Notes: a model not told the origin generated them from the sequence alone. DNA of 64,000 bases from Chthonomonas sp. (GCA_016788115.1 JAEURR010000003.1:1-64000), one strand, 5' to 3'. Positions 27,129 through 36,672 are shown, numbered from the stretch's first letter. Numbers and translations are program-made.

Positions 27129-27934
27129 ACCCCGGGGTGGACTGGCGGAAGGCGCCGCGTGCACAGTTTGCCGTGGTCGGAGATCCGATCAGCCACTCCT
27201 GGTCGCCCGTGATGCAAACCGCCGCGCTCCGATCGCTGGGGCGCCCCGACGACTACCTGCCAATCCACATCCCACTTGACGATTTCGCAGAAGCCATCGA
27301 GCACCTGCGCAACCTCGGATACTACGGGGTCAACTGCACAGTCCCGCTCAAGGAAGCTGCCTGGCGATGGGCCCAGATCATGGATCCGGAGAGCCACGCG
27401 TACGGTGCGATCAACACCTTGCGCCTCCCGGACCGCGCAGGGACCAACACCGACGCTCCCGGATTCATCGATACCCTCGATGAGCTCAACATCCCTCCCC
27501 CTGGTCCCGTGCTCGTGCTCGGGGCGGGCGGCACCGCTCGGGCCCTCTGCCGGGCGCTTTATCGCGCCGGCTACGCCATTCGAATTCACAATCGAACCCG
27601 GTCCAAAGCCGAGCGGCTGCTGGACGAAATCTCGGTCGCTGCCGAAATCCTCGATCACCCGGCGGTGAGAGACCACCGGCTCATCCTGAACACTACGAGC
27701 GCAGGGCTCTCGGGGGAGACGCTCGACATTGCCTGGGGCAAACCGGCAAAGGGAGTGGTTGCTTACGATGTTGTCTACCGGCAAGAGCTCACGCCGTTCC
27801 TCTCCGATGCCAAACTCGCGGGTTGCCGCGTGATTGATGGGCGGGCAATGCTCGTGGCCCAGGGAGCTCGGTCACTGGAGTGGTGGCTGGACGTCATCGC
27901 CCCGCGCGACGTGATGCTTCGGGCCTTACCCTAA
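27125..27934 (+). CDS. aroE: Shikimate dehydrogenase
   Basis: 269 residues. Substrate loop VVGDPISHSWSPVMQ, the catalytic lysine in CTVPLKEAAW (the usual His of PHK is Leu here), NTDAPGF with the catalytic Asp, the Rossmann loop VLGAGGTARALC and NTTSAG. It reduces 3-dehydroshikimate with NADPH. YqeG-aroE neighbourhood is also known from Bacillus. Last gene of the overlapping operon. Confidence 0.94.
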   Translation: MNPGVDWRKAPRAQFAVVGDPISHSWSPVMQTAALRSLGRPDDYLPIHIPLDDFAEAIEHLRNLGYYGVNCTVPLKEAAWRWAQIMDPESHAYGAINTLRLPDRAGTNTDAPGFIDTLDELNIPPPGPVLVLGAGGTARALCRALYRAGYAIRIHNRTRSKAERLLDEISVAAEILDHPAVRDHRLILNTTSAGLSGETLDIAWGKPAKGVVAYDVVYRQELTPFLSDAKLAGCRVIDGRAMLVAQGARSLEWWLDVIAPRDVMLRALP

Positions 27935-27936
27935 CC

Positions 27937-28470
27937 TTACTTTTCGAGAACTGTGCCGTCCACCGTGATCGCCAGACCCTCGCGGTCGCTTGCTGGATCG
28001 CCCGTGCCATCCTTGGTCCGGGCCTTCGACTCGTAAAGCAGGATCGCACTCCCCTTCTGCTTCAGGTCGTCTTTGTACTTGCCCAGCACGGCCGAATTCA
28101 GCGCGTAGCCGTATTGGCCCGTCTGCAGCCCTGGGCGGTGGAGCTTCTTCAGCGACTCGCCGTCTTTGAGCTCACCGGTATCGAGGAATGGCCGGATGGC
28201 ATCCATCCAGCCCGCGCCCTTGGGGAACACCTGCTCGCTGTCGTGGTAGCGCATGATGGCAGCATGGAGCGCAACGAGGTTCTGCTTTCGGTCCGCCGAA
28301 TACGCGACCTTCTCCGGAGGTGCCTCAAAGAAGCCTGCGCGATAGGCGCTCAGCAGATCGGGGCCCAAACGCACGGCAAGATAGCCTAGCCCGACCAGTA
28401 CAAGCAAAAGGAAGATGAGGACAGCACGTTTGACTTTTCCGGCCCTGCGGGAGGAATGTGGCGGGAGCAT
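27937..28470 (-). CDS. Single-pass membrane protein of unknown function
   Basis: 177 residues if started at ATG 28470, which has GGAG 5 bases upstream; a longer form from 28551 would run close to rnpB. One N-terminal transmembrane segment (KRAVLIFLLLVLVGLGYLAV), then a soluble domain with ADRKQNLVALHAAIMRYHDS and a C-terminal ITVDGTVLEK. The layout resembles pseudopilin-like or DUF1559-like surface proteins, without certainty. Convergent with aroE. Confidence 0.65.
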   Translation of the reverse strand: MLPPHSSRRAGKVKRAVLIFLLLVLVGLGYLAVRLGPDLLSAYRAGFFEAPPEKVAYSADRKQNLVALHAAIMRYHDSEQVFPKGAGWMDAIRPFLDTGELKDGESLKKLHRPGLQTGQYGYALNSAVLGKYKDDLKQKGSAILLYESKARTKDGTGDPASDREGLAITVDGTVLEK

Positions 28471-28577
28471 CCCTGCTCCGTCCTCCGTTACCACCGGATC
28501 CGTGGTGACATCCACTAGGTCATTGAACCAGCAAAAGGCCCCAAAAAACAAGCTTCAGCCTCAAAGCAAGTATCATG

Positions 28578-28905
28578 GTGGGTGAGTTGGCCGGGTGACG
28601 GCTCGCGGTTTCGACCTCGAGAGGAAAGTCCGGACTTCGCAGAGCGCAGCGCCCTCGGAAACGGGGGACGGGGTGACCCGATGGAAAGTGCCACAGAAAC
28701 TAAACTGCCTCGGCTTGCCGGGGTGAGGGTGAAACGGTGAGGTAAGAGCTCACCAGCGCTTCGGGTAACCGAGCGGCTGGGCAAACCCCGCTGGAAGCAA
28801 GGCCAAATAGGGAGGCGTTGACGTGGCTCGCTGAGCCTCCGGGTTGGCCGCGCAGATAAATCGTCACACAAAAACAGAATCCGGCTTATAGGCCAACTCG
28901 ATCGA
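28578..28905 (+). ncRNA. rnpB: RNase P RNA, bacterial type A
   Basis: Conserved elements appear in order: GAGGAAAGTCCGGAC, ACAGAAACTAAACT, GGTAAGAGCTCACC, GCAAACCCCGCTGGAAGCAA, CAGATAAATCGTC and ACAGAATCCGGCTTATA. The 5' GAGTTGGCC (28584-28592) pairs with GGCCAACTC (28891-28899) to close the molecule. The catalytic RNA matures tRNA 5' ends. Exact ends are approximate. Confidence 0.95.
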
Positions 28906-28961
28906 AGAATTAGAAGATTCAGGACCCCAACGAGCCGCAACAATCGTACTACTGTCCACCG

Positions 28962-30662
28962 ATGCCGCCAAACATTGAGCCCCTCGTGACTCACCTGAGG
29001 CAGAACCCTCAGGAGCGAAACCGCAAGCCGGCCGAGCTTGCGCGACAGTTTGACCTACCCGAAGATTTCGTTCGGGACATGCTCTCCAGTCTCCCTCAGC
29101 AGCTTGGCGCGATCCGATCGACGCCGGTCGCCCCGCCCAGCGCAACGCTCGGCTGGATCATAAACTTGTGGCGCCGCCTCACTCACAATCCTGTCAAGTT
29201 CGTTGCGCTCACCACGCTCATTGTCCTTGCGGTATCGGCAATCGGTGACATATTGAAAGCGGTGCACGTCACCTCGCCATGGTGGGTGATCGCACTAAGA
29301 ATCTTCGTAGGCTTCGGCACCATTGGGCTGCAGTTCCTCTGTATCTTCCGCCATGGGATGGTGCGACATGCCGTGTATGCGGCGCTCACCTTTGCAGCCA
29401 TCTACAGTCTCGATGGGTTCATCGCAATCAATCCGTTCAGATTCAACTTCTGGGAAGGCATGATCGTGTTCTTCATCCTCGGTCCCATGTACGCGTTCAT
29501 CGCCGTCCCTACCGCCGTGCTCGGAGGCTACCAGCGCGTGCGCAATGATGAGCGCGCAAAGGCGTCCATGACGCGCCAGGAGTCTCTAGAACGGTTGTTC
29601 CAACTCCGAACCAAACTACAAGAGTCGCCTGAAGTCCAAGCCGCTGCTCCCACGAGTGGCTTACGCGGGTTCCTGGCCGCCGCCAGTCGTCAGGCGGTTC
29701 AAATCACCATCGGATCCGCGGTAACCCTGCAAATCGCTTCCGCGGTCGTTGGACTGATCTTGGACCCCGAAGGGAGAGTCTTGCGGCCACGCGCGGGCGA
29801 GGTGAACCCGGTGGCATTCGTGATGCTTGGCCTGGCGTTTCTCACCATCGTTGTCCACTTTTTCATTGGGTTCATTGCTGGGAATCCCAAGCGCGCACTC
29901 CTGCTCGCCCTCCTCTTCACCGGGGTGGGGCTGACGATCCAATTCATCCCGATTGGACCGTACTCGTTCTACCGGGTTCCACACTCGCAGCAAATCAATG
30001 GGCTCGTGTCCGCCGTTTTCATGGCACTGATCTCGATGGCAGGCGCACTGGCCGCCCTCATCGAATCGAACGCCGCGAAGCAGCGACGTCTGAAGGAGAA
30101 CGACCCCTCCGTCGTTCTCGCGGAGATCCTCGAAATCGAATGGAAACTCCGACCGCAGTCGCAGCACGTGTGCGTCATGGTCGTCGATGCGGCACGGAGT
30201 AGCGTCATGAAGTCCAACGCGGACCCGTTCGAAGCCGAATGGTCGTTCCGCGAGTACCAAGTCTTCTTGGATCGTGTCGCCGCGCGATTCCTCGGTTCGG
30301 TCCAATCAACGGCAGGCGACGGCGCGATCATCGAGTTTCCATCCAGCGACTCAGCAATGCAGGCCGCGCGCGCCATCCAGTCTGAGATCGCCATTTTTAA
30401 CGCCCATGTCAATCGACTGAAAGCACCGTTCGAACTGCGCATCGGGCTACACGCAGGCGAGATACAGGGCGCGCTTCGTCAGGTCGAGTTCACCGAAGTG
30501 ATCGACATCGCCGCGCACGTGGAAGCGGCGTGTCCCCTTGGAGGCATCGCCGTCACGGAACCGGTCAAGGCCGACCTCCCGAGCGTTGTCTTCGACTCCC
30601 TGGACCGCATCGTCGATGGGTTTCCGGTCTATGCGGTGGCCGAGGCGAAGTTCGAGATTTGA
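28962..30662 (+). CDS. Membrane protein with class III cyclase-like C-terminal domain
   Basis: 566 residues. N-terminal 50 residues form a helical, winged-helix-like segment (RNRKPAELARQFDLPEDF). Two membrane blocks lie at about 80-190 and 245-368, six to seven helices in all. Residues 400-560 are a class III nucleotidyl cyclase-like domain: metal Asp409 in VMVVDAARSS, Asp453 in STAGDGAIIEF, and IGLHAGEIQG. The lysine before GDG is Ser, and the transition-state Asn and Arg of VNxAAR are Asp515 and His519. It may therefore be catalytically inactive or act on another substrate. Stop overlaps lipB (TGATG). Confidence 0.82.
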   Translation: MPPNIEPLVTHLRQNPQERNRKPAELARQFDLPEDFVRDMLSSLPQQLGAIRSTPVAPPSATLGWIINLWRRLTHNPVKFVALTTLIVLAVSAIGDILKAVHVTSPWWVIALRIFVGFGTIGLQFLCIFRHGMVRHAVYAALTFAAIYSLDGFIAINPFRFNFWEGMIVFFILGPMYAFIAVPTAVLGGYQRVRNDERAKASMTRQESLERLFQLRTKLQESPEVQAAAPTSGLRGFLAAASRQAVQITIGSAVTLQIASAVVGLILDPEGRVLRPRAGEVNPVAFVMLGLAFLTIVVHFFIGFIAGNPKRALLLALLFTGVGLTIQFIPIGPYSFYRVPHSQQINGLVSAVFMALISMAGALAALIESNAAKQRRLKENDPSVVLAEILEIEWKLRPQSQHVCVMVVDAARSSVMKSNADPFEAEWSFREYQVFLDRVAARFLGSVQSTAGDGAIIEFPSSDSAMQAARAIQSEIAIFNAHVNRLKAPFELRIGLHAGEIQGALRQVEFTEVIDIAAHVEAACPLGGIAVTEPVKADLPSVVFDSLDRIVDGFPVYAVAEAKFEI

Positions 30663-31285
30663 TGCAAGTCGCCGACTGGGGACGCCGCTCTTATCGCCAA
30701 TCGTGGGACGACCAGTTGCAGGTCCTTGGCGCTGTCCAAAGCGGTACGCAGCCCGACACCCTCATCTTCGTCGAGCACGATCCCGTCCTCACCCTCGGTG
30801 CCAGCTTCCACCCCGAGAACTTGCTTCTCAGCCCAGAGGCTTACGCCGAACGTGGGATCGCGATCGAGAAGACCGATCGCGGGGGTGACGTGACCTATCA
30901 CGGCCCCGGGCAACTGACCATCTACCCGATCTTTGACCTCCAGAATCACGGGCGTGACCTCCACCGGTGGATGCGCGATCTGGAACAAACGATGATGCTC
31001 GTAGCCATTCAGTTCGCGCTCACCCCGCGGCGGTTCGCTCCCCACACGGGCGTCTGGATCGGCGACCGCAAGCTCGCGGCCATCGGCGTCAAGATCAAGC
31101 GTTGGGTGAGCCTGCACGGCATCGCCCTGAACGTCAACAACCCTCTCCACGAGTTTGACCTGATCGTGCCCTGCGGAATCCAGGGGTACGGCGTGACGTC
31201 CCTCGCGGAGGAGCTTGGCCGAGAGGTCAGTCTGGAAGAGGCCAAGGCCGCGACCCTCACCGCATTTCAATCGGTCTTCGGCTGA
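30662..31285 (+). CDS. lipB: Lipoyl(octanoyl) transferase
   Basis: 207 residues. FVEHDPVLTLGASF, RGGDVTYHGPGQLTIYPIF, the binding lysine in KLAAIGVKIKRWVSLHGIALNVN and VPCGI match LipB throughout. It moves octanoate from acyl carrier protein to lipoate-dependent enzymes. ATG 30662 overlaps the preceding stop. The 3' end overlaps the convergent cca gene by 19 bp. Confidence 0.95.
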   Translation: MQVADWGRRSYRQSWDDQLQVLGAVQSGTQPDTLIFVEHDPVLTLGASFHPENLLLSPEAYAERGIAIEKTDRGGDVTYHGPGQLTIYPIFDLQNHGRDLHRWMRDLEQTMMLVAIQFALTPRRFAPHTGVWIGDRKLAAIGVKIKRWVSLHGIALNVNNPLHEFDLIVPCGIQGYGVTSLAEELGREVSLEEAKAATLTAFQSVFG

Positions 31286-32658
31286 GTCTCGACCCACGCC
31301 ATCAGTGCAGCGATCGCCGCCTCTCGGTCGGAGGGGTCAAGCGTCCCCTCCAGCACCATCTCCACCAAGTGAGCCTTTGCCACGCCGATCTTGTGACCGG
31401 GAGCGATCCCGGTGAGCTGCATGATCTCGCCGCCGGACAACGGGCTGTTCAGGCTTGCCGCAGGGGTGGTTGCATTGACTTCTTCGAAGCGTGCGCGGAG
31501 GGCGTCCATGTTCAGCGCGCGGACTCCCGGCTTCAACGCTGCGGCATCGGCATCCATCAACTGGAACAAGCGCTCCAGTTGGTCCCCGAGGTCTCGCATG
31601 GCCCGCCGGATCCCGCTCGCCGAGAACTTGCTCGCGGTGCCCAGCCGCATGTGATTGCGTACGAGCAGCTTCACCGCGCCGATCTCGTCATTCGAACACC
31701 GCAGCCGACGCATGAACTCCGCCGCAATGTCTGCCCCGACGACCTCGTGCGACAGAAACCGTACCCGGCCATCCGGCTCGACCGAGCGCGTCGTCGGCTT
31801 GCCCACGTCGTGCAGCAGCGTGCTTAGGCGCAGCAGCATGTCCGGGGCCGAGTTCTTGACGGCCAGCAACGTGTGCTCCCACACATCCAGGTGGTGATAC
31901 TCGTTCTGCGTGCAGCCATCCATCGGTACCAGTTCCGGCGCGAACTCGCGGATGAGTCCGAGCCGCATCAGGTCTCGCATCGCCCCCGTTGGGTCCGCTG
32001 CAAGCAGCATCTTCAGGAACTCTTCGCGTATGCGCTCGGCGCTCACGATCTGCAAGCGCGGTGCGTGCGCCTCGATCGCGTCCTCAAGGCCGGGGGCGTA
32101 GCCAAGGCCGATCTTCCACCGAAACCGGACCGCACGCAGCATCCGCAAGGGGTCGTCGTCGAACGTTTTGCCCGGCTCCTTCGGCGTGCGCAGCACGCCC
32201 ATGTCCAGATCGGCTTGCCCTCCGGTCGGGTCGAAGAGCTCCCCCGTACTCAAATTTAGATACACCGCGTTGACTGTGAAATCACGGCGCAGGGCGTCTT
32301 CGGCGAGAGTCGCCGCCTTCACCTCCGGCTTGCGGCTGTCCCGGCCGTAGCTCTCGGTTCGTGCCTGCACGAACTCCAACTGCAGGCCCTGGATCTGGAC
32401 CATGGCGGTTCCAAACCGCTCGAACCGCGCGGGAGTCGAGCGGGTTACCCCCCGCTCCACCAGCAACTCGACCAGAGGCCACGGGTCGGCTTCGGTCACC
32501 AAGTCCAGGTCCGCATTGGTTCCGCGCCCCTGTAAAGAGTCCCGGACAGCTCCGCCCACGATCCACACCCTATCGGCAAAGCTCGTCCCCGCCGCGATCT
32601 CGCGGACCGCCTGCAACGCCGGGTGAGCTAGGAGTTCGGCCACCGCCACAGAACCCAT
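31267..32658 (-). CDS. cca: CCA-adding enzyme / poly(A) polymerase-like nucleotidyltransferase with HD domain
   Basis: 463 residues from Met 32658. Nucleotidyltransferase head: VWIVGGAVRDSLQG, ADLDLVTEA, RRDFTVNAVYLN and DDPLRMLRAVRF. C-terminal HD domain: TLLHDVGKP. It completes or repairs tRNA CCA ends. The tRNAs in this window already encode CCA, so a repair role is likely. A longer frame to 32793 would overlap the divergent fmdB gene and is rejected. Confidence 0.93.
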   Translation of the reverse strand: MGSVAVAELLAHPALQAVREIAAGTSFADRVWIVGGAVRDSLQGRGTNADLDLVTEADPWPLVELLVERGVTRSTPARFERFGTAMVQIQGLQLEFVQARTESYGRDSRKPEVKAATLAEDALRRDFTVNAVYLNLSTGELFDPTGGQADLDMGVLRTPKEPGKTFDDDPLRMLRAVRFRWKIGLGYAPGLEDAIEAHAPRLQIVSAERIREEFLKMLLAADPTGAMRDLMRLGLIREFAPELVPMDGCTQNEYHHLDVWEHTLLAVKNSAPDMLLRLSTLLHDVGKPTTRSVEPDGRVRFLSHEVVGADIAAEFMRRLRCSNDEIGAVKLLVRNHMRLGTASKFSASGIRRAMRDLGDQLERLFQLMDADAAALKPGVRALNMDALRARFEEVNATTPAASLNSPLSGGEIMQLTGIAPGHKIGVAKAHLVEMVLEGTLDPSDREAAIAALMAWVETQPKTD

Positions 32659-32683
32659 TATGCAGCCGGGCCACCGGAGCACA

Positions 32684-32689
32684 CATAAT
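32684..32689 (+). promoter_or_regulatory. -10-like box directly before fmdB
   Basis: CATAAT ends 8 bases before ATG 32698, and no Shine-Dalgarno sequence is present between them. If it is the promoter, the mRNA would be leaderless or nearly so. Confidence 0.4.
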
Positions 32690-32697
32690 GGCGATGA

Positions 32698-33015
32698 ATG
32701 CCGCTGTACGAGTATCGTTGCCAGTCCTGCGGTCGAAAGGTCACAGTGCTGGTTGGGATGACGGCCGATGCACAGGAGCTGCGTTGCGAGCACTGCCAGA
32801 GCACCGACTTGCGCAAGCTCGTGAGCCGTTTCGTCCGTGGACGCGATGAAGACACGCGGATCGACGAGTTCGTGGATCAGCTCGACGTGATGGGCGAACC
32901 CGATTCGGCGAGCCGCGCGCGCGACCTGCTGCGCGAGGCTGGCAAAGCGATGGATGACGATATGTCCGACGAGATGGAAGAGATGTTTGAAGCTGACCAG
33001 GAGGGTGAGGATTGA
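32698..33015 (+). CDS. FmdB-type zinc ribbon protein
   Basis: 105 residues. [14 protein letters not shown] and [12 protein letters not shown] supply the two CxxC pairs of the FmdB putative regulatory family; the C-terminal part is strongly acidic ([15 protein letters not shown]). Role unknown. Its stop overlaps the tdk start as TTGA. Confidence 0.85.
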   Translation: MPLYEYRCQSCGRKVTVLVGMTADAQELRCEHCQSTDLRKLVSRFVRGRDEDTRIDEFVDQLDVMGEPDSASRARDLLREAGKAMDDDMSDEMEEMFEADQEGED

Positions 33016-33614
33016 AGCACTGCGGCAGTTTGATCACGATCTGCGGCAGCATGTACGCCGGTAAGAGCGAAGAGCTGATCCGTCGGGCTCGTCGCGCGCT
33101 CTATGCCAAGAAGCGGGTCCAAGTCTTCAAACCGAGCATCGACAAGCGGTACGACGAGTCGAGTGTGGTGACGCACATGGGCGTACGACACGAAGCGGTA
33201 CCTGTGCGGACCAGCGACGAACTCTACGCAGCCGTCGATCCGGACGTCGAAGTGCTCGTCATCGAAGAGGTTCAGTTCTTCGACATGGACATCGTCGAAC
33301 TTTGCATCGCGCTCGCCGATCGCGGGGTTGAAGTGATCGTCGGTGGCCTGGATCAGGACTTCCGCCGCAAGCCGTTCGGACCCATGCCCCAGCTCATGGC
33401 CGTCGCGGACGAGGTCGTCAAACTGCGGGCCATCTGCATGTGTTGCGGCGCAACCGCCAGCCACACCTACCGCATGATCGACGGCAAACCCGCCCACACC
33501 CACGACCCGATCGTTCTCATCGGTGCGACGGAAGCATACGAGGCGCGATGCCGTCGGTGCTACAAGCTCCGTGGCGAACGCAAAAGTCGATTCGGCCCTA
33601 AGGCAAACGTTTGA
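33012..33614 (+). CDS. tdk: Thymidine kinase
   Basis: 200 residues. P-loop [21 protein letters not shown], the acidic [20 protein letters not shown] and a Zn site of two Cys pairs (CMCC, CRRC). It salvages thymidine to dTMP. The start codon is TTG inside the fmdB stop. The 3' end overlaps the convergent acetyltransferase by 17 bp. Confidence 0.95.
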   Translation: MKHCGSLITICGSMYAGKSEELIRRARRALYAKKRVQVFKPSIDKRYDESSVVTHMGVRHEAVPVRTSDELYAAVDPDVEVLVIEEVQFFDMDIVELCIALADRGVEVIVGGLDQDFRRKPFGPMPQLMAVADEVVKLRAICMCCGATASHTYRMIDGKPAHTHDPIVLIGATEAYEARCRRCYKLRGERKSRFGPKANV

Positions 33615-34029
33615 CCATCCGGCGGTGGGCGATCCCCACCTCCATGAATGGGTCACCTTCGGCGTGGTAACCGAGCGATTCGTAGAACGCGACCACCGTG
33701 CTGCGCGCATGCAAGACGATGGACTCGTACCCCTGGCGGACTGCCCACCGTTCGCTCTCCGTGATGAGCGCTCGCCCGATCCCCTGTCCCTGGTCCGATG
33801 GCTCCACCGCGACCTGACGCATTTTGACGTGCGCCTCGCTGCTCGGCACCATGTGCAGACAGCCTAGCAGCTTCCCCTCATCAATCGCGACAAAAACCAC
33901 TTCGTGCAGTTCGTGGGCAAGCTCGTGCGCAGTGAAGTCCAGCCCGAGTGGGGTGCGCAGCACCTTACGGCGCAAATCGACGGCACGCCAGTAGTCTGCC
34001 GAGTTATGAGCGACGGTGCGAATGTTCAT
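33598..34029 (-). CDS. GNAT-family N-acetyltransferase, ElaA/YjcF-like
   Basis: 143 residues. [14 protein letters not shown] at the start, [22 protein letters not shown] as the acetyl-CoA loop, and [33 protein letters not shown] at the end match the ElaA/YjcF-like group. Substrate unknown. Its ATG overlaps the stop of the upstream gene (ATGA). Confidence 0.88.
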   Translation of the reverse strand: MNIRTVAHNSADYWRAVDLRRKVLRTPLGLDFTAHELAHELHEVVFVAIDEGKLLGCLHMVPSSEAHVKMRQVAVEPSDQGQGIGRALITESERWAVRQGYESIVLHARSTVVAFYESLGYHAEGDPFMEVGIAHRRMVKRLP

Positions 34030-34526
34030 CCGCCCAGCTTGTTGCTCGTGTGGTAGCGGATCTGGTCGGGCGAGAGGATCACCACGTTCGGCTGCGCAAT
34101 CCGCAGGAAGTCCTCGAAGCTCACTTCGGCGACTTCCCCGTTCTCCATGAATTCATCGTAGAGATTGTTCAGCACCTCTTGCACGGTCGGCTCTTTGGGA
34201 TAGGCATCCATCCAGACCCCGGCTCGCCTCTCACCGCTCTCGTACCCGACCGCCGCGACGTGCACCGTCCCCAAATCCTGCGTGCTGTCATCCAGTGCTC
34301 CGTCCGACCATGCGCCATGCTCCACCGTAATTCCGGCCGCCAGCAGTTTCGCATCGAGCTCAGCGCGAGCGAGCCCGGATTGGGCTCGAAGGATCATCCC
34401 TGTTTCCGCCCGACTTGCGGTGAGCAAAACCACGCCCCCGTGCTCGCGCAAGTAAGCGCGCTCCTTGGGCATGCGTTCCTTCAGCTCGATCACGAACTGT
34501 TCCAGGCTGACTTCAAGGGTAATCAT
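34026..34526 (-). CDS. Hypothetical soluble protein
   Basis: 166 residues from ATG 34526. No signal peptide, membrane segment or recognised motif. The N-terminus is rich in Glu and Leu; the middle contains VHVAAVGYESGERRAG and the end [21 protein letters not shown]. It is translationally coupled to the acetyltransferase gene, so the two products probably work together. Divergent from acs. Confidence 0.65.
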   Translation of the reverse strand: MITLEVSLEQFVIELKERMPKERAYLREHGGVVLLTASRAETGMILRAQSGLARAELDAKLLAAGITVEHGAWSDGALDDSTQDLGTVHVAAVGYESGERRAGVWMDAYPKEPTVQEVLNNLYDEFMENGEVAEVSFEDFLRIAQPNVVILSPDQIRYHTSNKLGG

Positions 34527-34593
34527 GTGTGATGTCGGCAATTTTACGCTAAAATGCCTGCACGCTCAGCGCTCTGCTGAAATGAGGTCAACG

Positions 34594-36660
34594 GTGTCCG
34601 ATACCATTCAAACCCTGCTCCAAGAGTCTCGCATCTTCACTCCGTCCGAGTCGTTTTCCAAGCTGGCAAACGTGAACGACCCGGCCGTGTATGCCGAGGC
34701 ACTTGCGGATCCGCTCGCATTCTGGGAGCGGTGGGCTGAGAAACTCGACTGGGTTGAGCGCTGGCATACCGTGCTCGAGTGGAATCGACCCAACGCCAAA
34801 TGGTTCCTGGGGGGCAAGTTGAACGCGTGCTACAACTGCCTGGATCGCCACGTCCAGGCTGGGCTGGGTGCGAAGACATGCGTCGTCTTCGAAGGCGAAC
34901 CAGGCGACATCCGCCACATCTCCTATACCGAGATGCTGGAGTCGGTCAGTCGGCTCGCCAATGCGCTCAAGGGACTCGGCGTGCAGAAGGGAGACCGCGT
35001 CTGCATCTACATGCCGATGATCCCCGAGCTCGCCATGACCATGCTCGCCTGCGCCCGCATCGGAGCAGCGCACAGCGTCGTTTTCGGCGGATTCTCAGCG
35101 GACTCACTCCACGAAAGGATCAACGATGCCGGAGCCAAAGTCGTCGTGACTGCCGACGGTGGCTGGCGTCGCGGGGCGATCGTCCCGCTCAAGGCCGCCG
35201 TCGATGAGAGCATCAGCATGGGCGCGCCGACGGTCGAGAAGGTGCTCGTCTTCCGCCGGGCCGGTGAGCCCGGCACCTCCGACCACGGTTGGACTGTCCG
35301 TGACTACGACCAAGGCACTTGGGTCGAGGGCCGCGACGTCCGCTGGGCCGACATCGTTCCCCCCCAGAGCACCGAATGCGCTTGCGAGCCCATGGACAGC
35401 GAAGACCTCCTGTACATCTTGTACACCAGCGGCTCGACCGGCAAGCCCAAGGGGATCATGCACACCACCGGCGGGTACATGACCGGGGTGACCGCCACCG
35501 CGAACTGGGTGTTCGACCTGAAAGACACCGACATCTACTGGTGCACCGCCGACTGCGGATGGGTGACTGGACACAGCTACGTGGTCTACGGCCCCATGGC
35601 CAACCACGCCACTGTAATGATCTACGAGGGTGCGCCCGACACGCCGGACAAGGACAGATTCTGGAGGATGGTCGAGCGGCACCAAGTGACGATCCTGTAC
35701 ACCGCCCCCACAGCCATCCGCGCCTTCATGAAGTGGGGCGCGGAGTACCCCGCCCAGTGCGATTTGAGCTCGCTTAGGCTGCTGGGATCGGTCGGCGAAC
35801 CTATCAACCCCGAAGCCTGGATGTGGTACCACGAGCACATCGGCCGCGGCAACTGCCCGATCGTCGATACCTGGTGGCAGACTGAAACCGGCGCGATGAT
35901 GATCACGCCTCTGCCGGGCATTACGGCGACAAAGCCCGGTTCCGCCACCCAGCCATTCCCTGGCGTCCAACCCGTGATCCTGGACGATAACGGCAATGAA
36001 GTCACGCCAGTCCACGGCGCGCTTGGCTACTACGCATGCGCGACTGGCGGCGAAGCCCCCGCCACCGGCGAAGCGCGCGGCGGGTACTTGGCCATCCAGC
36101 AACCCTGGCCGTCGATGCTCCGCGGTATCTGGGGCGATCCGCAGAGGTTCCAAGACACCTACTGGTCGCGCTTCCCCGGCTACTACTTCGCGGGCGACGG
36201 CACCAAAGTGGACGAGGAAGGCTACTTCTGGCTGCTGGGCCGCGTGGACGACATCATGCTCGTCGCGGGCCACAACATCAGCACCATGGAGGTCGAGAGC
36301 GCGCTCGTCGACCACCCGGCGGTGGCCGAAGCCGCCGTGATCGGCAAGACCCACGACCTGAAGGGTCAGGCAATCGCCGCGTTTGTCATCATCCGCTCGG
36401 GCTACATCGAATCACACAACATCGGTCCCGATGCACTGGTGGCGGAACTCAAGAACCATGTGGCCCATAAGATCGGCCCCATCGCGCGACCCGACGACAT
36501 CATCATTTCGGGCGACCTACCCAAGACGCGCTCAGGAAAGATCATGCGCCGACTCCTGCGCGACGTGGCCGAAGGCCGCGCGCTGGGAGACACAACCACG
36601 CTCGCCGATCCCGCCGTCGTCAACTCGCTGAAGGACAAGTACGAGAGCTCGGAAGGTTAG
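34594..36660 (+). CDS. acs: Acetyl-CoA synthetase
   Basis: 688 residues from GTG 34594, chosen because GAGGT (34585-34589) sits properly upstream; ATG 34582 is the alternative. AMP-binding motif LYTSGSTGKPKGIMHTTGGY, DTWWQTETGAMMITP, the hinge region FAGDGTKVDEEGYFWLLGRVDD and the catalytic lysine in PKTRSGKIMRRLLRD (target of regulatory acetylation in many bacteria). It converts acetate, ATP and CoA to acetyl-CoA. A Gly/Ala-rich stretch of about 20 residues near ATGGEAPATGEARGG appears inserted before the conserved WPSMLRGIWGD. Confidence 0.96.
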   Translation: MSDTIQTLLQESRIFTPSESFSKLANVNDPAVYAEALADPLAFWERWAEKLDWVERWHTVLEWNRPNAKWFLGGKLNACYNCLDRHVQAGLGAKTCVVFEGEPGDIRHISYTEMLESVSRLANALKGLGVQKGDRVCIYMPMIPELAMTMLACARIGAAHSVVFGGFSADSLHERINDAGAKVVVTADGGWRRGAIVPLKAAVDESISMGAPTVEKVLVFRRAGEPGTSDHGWTVRDYDQGTWVEGRDVRWADIVPPQSTECACEPMDSEDLLYILYTSGSTGKPKGIMHTTGGYMTGVTATANWVFDLKDTDIYWCTADCGWVTGHSYVVYGPMANHATVMIYEGAPDTPDKDRFWRMVERHQVTILYTAPTAIRAFMKWGAEYPAQCDLSSLRLLGSVGEPINPEAWMWYHEHIGRGNCPIVDTWWQTETGAMMITPLPGITATKPGSATQPFPGVQPVILDDNGNEVTPVHGALGYYACATGGEAPATGEARGGYLAIQQPWPSMLRGIWGDPQRFQDTYWSRFPGYYFAGDGTKVDEEGYFWLLGRVDDIMLVAGHNISTMEVESALVDHPAVAEAAVIGKTHDLKGQAIAAFVIIRSGYIESHNIGPDALVAELKNHVAHKIGPIARPDDIIISGDLPKTRSGKIMRRLLRDVAEGRALGDTTTLADPAVVNSLKDKYESSEG

Positions 36661-36666
36661 TCGGGG

Positions 36667-36672
36667 TATAGT
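36667..36672 (+). promoter_or_regulatory. -10 box for tRNA-Pro
   Basis: TATAGT lies 12 bases before the first base of the tRNA, right after the acs stop codon. Confidence 0.45.

Noticed and set aside
32659-32793. N-terminal extension of cca
   Set aside because: It overlaps the divergent fmdB promoter and start, and the family N-terminus begins at 32658.
35104-36354. Long minus-strand open frame opposite acs
   Set aside because: Shadow frame of the acetyl-CoA synthetase gene with low-complexity composition.
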